Below, piece by piece: positions 7,540 through 11,205 of a stretch of DNA of 11,205 nucleotides (positions are counted from its first letter, which is position 1; every line of letters starts with the position of its first letter). The notes beneath the pieces were generated by a model that saw only the letters and a program-made list of their open reading frames with translations, searched no databases and was not told the DNA's origin. The translations under genes and the position numbers were made by a program. Source of the DNA: Euperipatoides rowelli (lineage: Eukaryota > Onychophora > Udeonychophora > Euonychophora > Peripatopsidae). The stretch lies in assembly GCA_003024985.2 (NCBI GenBank), contig PXIH01S0004170.1. One strand, written 5' to 3'.

Positions 7540-7577
7540 AGCCTAATTCTAGGTGACAAATGACCTAGTAATAGGCT
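7540..7577. repeat. Imperfect hairpin, 15-bp arms
   Basis: AGCCTAATTCTAGGT (7540-7554), an 8-bp loop GACAAATG, and ACCTAGTAATAGGCT (7563-7577). Arms pair at 13 of 15 positions. It is too short for a typical animal microRNA precursor, and the flanks do not extend the stem. It may be a decayed MITE core. Confidence 0.6.
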
Positions 7578-8001
7578 TCTTTTTGTGTGCATATGTTTTT
7601 CACATCTTAAGCCTTGTATCCATAATCCATCCCAGCAACATTTGACATTGACAAAGTTATCATCTTTTGTTTATGTAACATTCCACTGTATCCACCAAAG
7701 TAAGATTGGTTAAGTGACAATGTTCCTCATTTTTAAAAATAGCAAAACTTATTTTGTAGAAGCCAACAGGAATATATTTAATCATTTTAATAAACTATTT
7801 TAAATCACTTTTTTTTTAACATAAAAAAATAGAATTTAAACACTAAAAAACAAAATCAAATACAAAATTCTAGGAAAATTATTAAAAACTAAATTTTATT
7901 ACAATAATTGATTTATAATTTTTATTTCTATTATTTTAATTTTTTAAAATTCTTTTCATAATGTGCACTCAAACTTTTGTAATAAATCAAATCGAAGTTG
8001 T
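7578..8001. other. AT-rich non-coding stretch
   Basis: No gene or element is identified. A minus-strand AATAAA lies at 7895-7900, downstream of the weak frame at 8002-8196, but such hexamers are common by chance in this composition. Confidence 0.5.
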
Positions 8002-8196
8002 TTAACATGTCTCTAATAAAACAGTTTCAGCTAAGGAATTACTTGATGGGCTGGAAGGCAATGCTGCATTTGTTCCATAAATACATACGGTAATTCCTGT
8101 GGAGACGAGTATGAAACAAAATTTGAAACTATTGTTGACGACATGATTCCTCTTTGATGTACCAGAACAATTGTCGGTAGCTACATTTCCTAACAT
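8002..8196 (-). CDS. Weak candidate: small single-pass membrane protein or exon
   Basis: A 64-codon frame from ATG at 8196 to TAA at 8002; the frame is open for six codons upstream of this ATG back to a TAG. I do not recognise the protein. Residues about 1-27 are polar with a basic patch (SKRNHVV near 14-20), residues about 28-40 (FILVSTGITVCIY) could be a membrane anchor, and the tail is Ser/Pro-rich (ALPSSPSSNS). Base composition is clearly less AT-rich than the surroundings, and residue use is more balanced than in the window's other frames. It could be a small secreted or membrane protein, one exon of a larger gene, or chance. A GTATGT at about codon 37 could act as a splice donor, and CTCGTCTCCACAG just upstream as an acceptor. 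No promoter is evident. Confidence 0.2.
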   Translation of the reverse strand: MLGNVATDNCSGTSKRNHVVNNSFKFCFILVSTGITVCIYGTNAALPSSPSSNSLAETVLLETC

Positions 8197-8357
8197 GCTA
8201 AGTCGTTGGCTTTTCTAATTTTCTCAAACTTTTTTTACCAACAATAATTATTATTGATTTGGTGGATACAAGAACTTTTAATACAAATTCAGTAAAGCCT
8301 GTATAAATTATTGATATTAATTTAATTCAAAAAGTTTTAAAAATAAATATATCCCCC

Positions 8358-8384
8358 CCCCCCCTTCTAACAAAAACTTAAATA
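8358..8384 (+). repeat. 27-bp exact direct repeat, copy 1 (contig end)
   Basis: Seven C followed by TTCTAACAAAAACTTAAATA, identical to 9926-9952. This copy is part of a 12-C run (8353-8364) and ends exactly at the N at 8385. The other copy starts exactly after the N at 9925. It shows the same arrangement as the 46-bp pair. Confidence 0.9.
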
Positions 8385-8385
8385 N
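8385..8385. other. Probable contig join (N)
   Basis: One N directly after the first 27-bp repeat copy; it pairs with the N at 9925. Confidence 0.75.
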
Positions 8386-9113
8386 AAAAGAAAAAATGGG
8401 GACTCCATACCCACATAAAACGATTTCCCTCTCCTTGAGCTGAAGATTGATCACTATTGTAATCATTTCTCCCTAAAATATTTTTTTTTCTTCAACTGGA
8501 ATTTTTGAAAGTATGCTGAAAAAAAGGAAAACGGCAACAGCTTAATAACTTTTTACATCTATGCTAAGCTTTGAACTTTTAAATTTTCTGGTCTGCCAGA
8601 TCTTAACCCTTTTCTTTTCAAGTTATTGTATAAGCAAAATCACATTTCTCCCTAAGTAAAAGGCTGAAAGACATTCAATAAATAACAGCCTCATATTCAA
8701 TGAGCAACGGAAATTATAAATTCCTGTGTTGAGCAAATTCAAGAAACAAAGTCGAAAGAATTGCCGATTCTGTGGCTTTCATAATAGTCAATCTGCTAAT
8801 AGACTGACAACATGCATTTTATCGTTACAATTAAAATTGTTTCTTAGTGCTAATATTAACAAAAGCTAATTTGTTTTATTTTTACCTTAAGTCAGGTTTC
8901 ATTCATTTTTCTTTACATTCTATCAAATAATTAAGAAAATAGAGCTTTTACAATTTACAAGCAAACCAAAACTAATTTTGTCGTTACAATGACACTTTCA
9001 TTGTTTTTAATTTCCTATTATTACCAGCCCAATAGTGTCCTAGTATGCAAAATCTCAGAGATTGACTCAAGCAGACTGCACTGAAAAGACAATAAAGTAA
9101 GAATAAAAGTCCT

Positions 9114-9220
9114 GTCCTCGTAGTCCAGTCTGCAGCAATGCAGGTTGAAAGCGAGGGCGAAGACATAAGCTGGGATGTTACAGGTTCGCGTCTCAGTCGA
9201 GCCGGTTATGGAACTTTTTT
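9114..9220 (+). mobile_element. tRNA-derived SINE-like block
   Basis: A GC-richer patch in AT-rich DNA. GGTTCGCGTCT (9183-9193) fits the RNA polymerase III B box (GGTTCGANNCC-like). About 50 bp upstream, TGCAGCAATGCAGGTTGAAAG followed by CGAGGGCG resembles a tRNA D-arm and A-box region. GAGCCGGTTATGGAAC and T6 (9215-9220, a possible pol III terminator) follow. The T-stem does not pair well, so this is not an intact tRNA gene. The likely reading is a degenerate tRNA-headed SINE; its 3' end and target duplications are not identified. Minus-strand frames over it (8984-9166 and 9021-9260) are shadows of this sequence. Confidence 0.45.
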
Positions 9221-9445
9221 CCCCCTGGTTCTTACCATTTTGCCTGAGTTTTTTAACCAAGTACGTCGGCTCCCTTAAGAACTTGTATTAATGAATTAAT
9301 TATCGAAGTAAAAATATATGCATTAACATCTATTAAAATAAATTAAAATAAAACTTTATTTTTTTTTAAAAAAAAGGTAAGAATAAAAGATTATTTATAG
9401 ATAATAATAATGGATCATTCTATTTTTATGCATTAATTGGCTAAT

Positions 9446-9623
9446 TTAAAACAATAGCCTAAAATAATATTTTATTTATTTCATTTATATTTCAACTTAC
9501 ATTTTTACTTATTGAATTTGTAGTAGTTCACTACATGGATATCTTACACCATGGTAAACTACAAAAGTAAAAACCTAAGTTGAAATATAAATGAAATAAA
9601 ATATTGTAAGCTATTGTTTTTAA
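9446..9623. mobile_element. TTAA-flanked fold-back (palindromic MITE candidate)
   Basis: A 178-bp imperfect palindrome. The arms include AACAATAGC on the left and GCTATTGTTT on the right, an exact 22-bp inverted match (9478-9499 with 9576-9597), and ATTTTTACTT/AAGTAAAAA inner segments. The centre contains ATGG...CCATGG and GTAG/CTAC words. A TTAA lies at both outer edges (9446-9449 and 9620-9623), which could be a target duplication, though TTAA is frequent here. It encodes nothing and most resembles a fold-back MITE. The ends do not match the termini at 522, 3322 or 4212. Confidence 0.6.
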
Positions 9624-9924
9624 CAACCCATTATTATACAAATAGCATGATCAGTTATTATTATTGAAAGAATATTTTATTCTTACTGAATTGTGTTTCC
9701 AATACGTTCTGCTTGACACTTAATTGGAAATTAAAAATGACTGTCATCTTGACAAAATTATTTTTGTTTGCATGTAAACGGCCAAATAAAGCTCAATTTT
9801 GATCGACTGTGAAGAATTGAATAAAACATGATCTTAAGCCAGGTAAGGATAAAACAAATTAGTTCTAAAATATTATCACTGGTAATACACTTTAAAGTGG
9901 TTTATCAATGATTTTTTTTTTTTT

Positions 9925-9925
9925 N
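9925..9925. other. Probable contig join (N)
   Basis: One N between a 14-T run and the second 27-bp repeat copy; far edge of the second suspect segment. Confidence 0.75.
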
Positions 9926-9952
9926 CCCCCCCTTCTAACAAAAACTTAAATA
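9926..9952 (+). repeat. 27-bp exact direct repeat, copy 2 (contig start)
   Basis: Identical to 8358-8384 and begins directly after the N at 9925, then continues into CTTAGGAAATG. Confidence 0.9.
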
Positions 9953-11205
9953 CTTAGGAAATGTTAAGATAAAAGATTGTTTTAAAAATTGTATCTTTTC
10001 TAAAATATTTACAAAGTGATTGAGTGTAATTATTATTTATTAATATTATTACCGGTATTATTAATAATATTGTAGGTTTATAGAACAAAACTAATAAAAA
10101 GGTACAGGACATGATACTGTATGAAATTAAATAAAGACCCTAGCCATTATCTTTTTTACAATAGGTCGATTTGAATTCATTAATATATAAAAAGTTGAAA
10201 CAATAAATAAAAAGTTTAATTAAGATGCCTAAAGGACATCAGAAATTTCATGTAATGCTTCACAAGTGTTACTATATCATGACAAACCAGATAGCACCCA
10301 TCTTTACTGCAATGCAATATAAACAAAAGAAAATATGATTGTTTGATGATCTGATATGTAAACAATAGGTCTACTGTACTTAACATTAGAAAAAATATTG
10401 AATAATAAACTATCAATAAGCGATAATAATAAACTCCAAAGGAGTTTAAATACATGTAATATATAACACTCGCGGTTTAAGTTGAAGTCACTTATTTCTA
10501 ACACCATGATTTGTTCCAACTATTAGTGTAGACTCAATGGGTAACATAAACACACATCGACTACATTACAGAGGCAAAAAAAACACACATTATGAGACTA
10601 TCTAAAATGCTGTATGCATATTTGTGCTATTATAATTATAATAATATGATGTATGGATTGAAGAGAGATCAAGTAGTTGACATATATTTTCATTCACCCA
10701 TGTATTAGCAAATTCTCTATGCTTTACCTAAGTGAAAAATTATCTAAACTTATGCTTTGTTGATTTTAACTTCACTATGCTTTACATATTGCTTAATGAG
10801 AATAAAGACAACAGTATGACAAACTACTAATATAAAAACTGTATTTTCATGTGTGATTAATAAATAGTCTCTAAATAAGCCAATTTTTAAATGTAATTAT
10901 TACTTAATATTGTTTTATATAAACTTTTTTTTAGAGCAATTATCAATTAGCTATATTTTGTTAAAAAGTTTTTTTTTAGTATACCGGTGATATTACCTAC
11001 AGTGTGCCATATTTTGCTTTACATAAAAAGCCTACTTACAGAATGTAAACAATGCTTACAGTAATTGTTTTATTTAAAAAATCCAATTGAGCATATTTAT
11101 TTGTTCCATATAAAAATCCAAATTGTGAATATATATATTAAATATGCTTTACAGTAAATAATTTTAAAACCGTGTACCCAGTTTTATAAACGTATTTTTA
11201 CACGT
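9953..11205. other. AT-rich non-coding stretch
   Basis: No gene is supported. Minus-strand frames of 71-79 codons around 10216-10519 overlap each other in different frames and have AT-driven composition, so neither is called. An interrupted ATT/AAT run lies around ACCGGT at 10031-10070. The word TGCTTTAC occurs four times between 10720 and 11152. Confidence 0.55.
10719..11152 (+). repeat. Recurring TGCTTTAC word (four copies)
   Basis: TGCTTTAC occurs at 10720-10727, 10778-10785, 11015-11022 and 11145-11152, three of them as ATGCTTTAC, with a near copy (ATGCTTTGT) at about 10752. Spacing is irregular. This could be chance, dispersed remnants of one repeat, or a cluster of protein-binding sites; there is no independent support for the last. 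Confidence 0.35.

Larger units (their letters stand above)
8386..9924. other. Second segment possibly misplaced by assembly
   Basis: This 1539-bp segment lies between the two Ns of the 27-bp overlap pair. It contains the SINE-like block (9114-9220) and the TTAA-flanked fold-back (9446-9623), and otherwise AT-rich sequence without a supported gene (8386-9113 shows nothing else). Its placement is suspect for the same reason as 4098-5675. The homopolymer C run at the join is a plausible cause of assembly breakage. Confidence 0.55.

Noticed and set aside
9114-9200. An intact tRNA gene
   Set aside because: A B-box is present but the T-stem and acceptor stem do not pair and the A-to-B spacing is too long.
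9021-9260. 79-codon minus-strand frame and an overlapping 60-codon frame
   Set aside because: They lie antisense to the SINE-like block and overlap each other in different frames; the balanced residues come from the GC-richer repeat.
10031-10070. Palindrome around ACCGGT
   Set aside because: It is mostly an interrupted ATT/AAT run with several mismatched positions, so simple sequence explains it.
10216-10519. Overlapping 79- and 71-codon minus-strand frames
   Set aside because: They occupy the same DNA in different frames and are rich in Leu, Ile, Tyr, Phe and Ser as expected by chance.
1-11205. CRISPR array, operon or bacterial gene cluster
   Set aside because: There are no regularly spaced repeats, no long coding frames and no ribosome-binding-site spacing; composition and transposon types are those of an animal genome.

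Overview
This is an AT-rich (roughly three quarters A+T by eye) eukaryotic window with no gene I can identify with confidence. The long homopolymers, scattered TTAA sites, mixed ends of cut-and-paste DNA transposons, a tRNA-derived SINE-like block and scarce CpG all fit an intergenic or intronic stretch of an invertebrate animal genome. I cannot name the species. No open frame exceeds about 106 codons and none carries a protein domain I recognise. The only frame that looks slightly protein-like is a 64-codon minus-strand frame at 8002-8196 with one possible membrane segment.

Layout. 1-521 is AT-rich flank with a degenerate pyrimidine-tract repeat. At 522 a TTAA is followed by a piggyBac-superfamily-like terminus holding two hairpin-forming GACTCG repeats. 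634-2640 is AT-rich filler with homopolymers. 2643-3178 is a cluster of DNA-transposon pieces: a pogo/Tigger-like end, a hairpin, a 56-bp tandem duplication, and a hAT-like end with three GTGGGCGGT copies. 3322 holds a second piggyBac-like terminus. 3702-3890 and 5986-6090 hold two related TCTC/GAG-rich repeats whose outer ends (CTACGTTTTTT and AAAAAACGTAG) are inverted. A TTAA terminus facing left lies at 4191-4212. 4518-4555 is a near-perfect 38-bp palindrome. 6097-8001 is mostly featureless apart from a C/T tract and one hairpin. 9114-9220 is a SINE-like block, and 9446-9623 is a TTAA-flanked 178-bp fold-back. 9953-11205 is AT-rich with no genes.

The most informative signal concerns the assembly rather than biology. 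There are six single-base Ns. Four of them form two pairs (4097/5676 and 8385/9925). In each pair, the bases just before the first N are repeated exactly just after the second N (46 bp and 27 bp). This is what would appear if two overlapping contigs had an unrelated contig placed between them. If so, 4098-5675 and 8386-9924 may not belong here, and several apparent structures change: the 522-4212 piggyBac pairing becomes doubtful, while the 3702/6090 inverted pair shrinks to a MITE-sized unit of about 763 bp. I found no convincing new gene system. The parts worth checking are the transposon termini, the palindromes and the contig joins.
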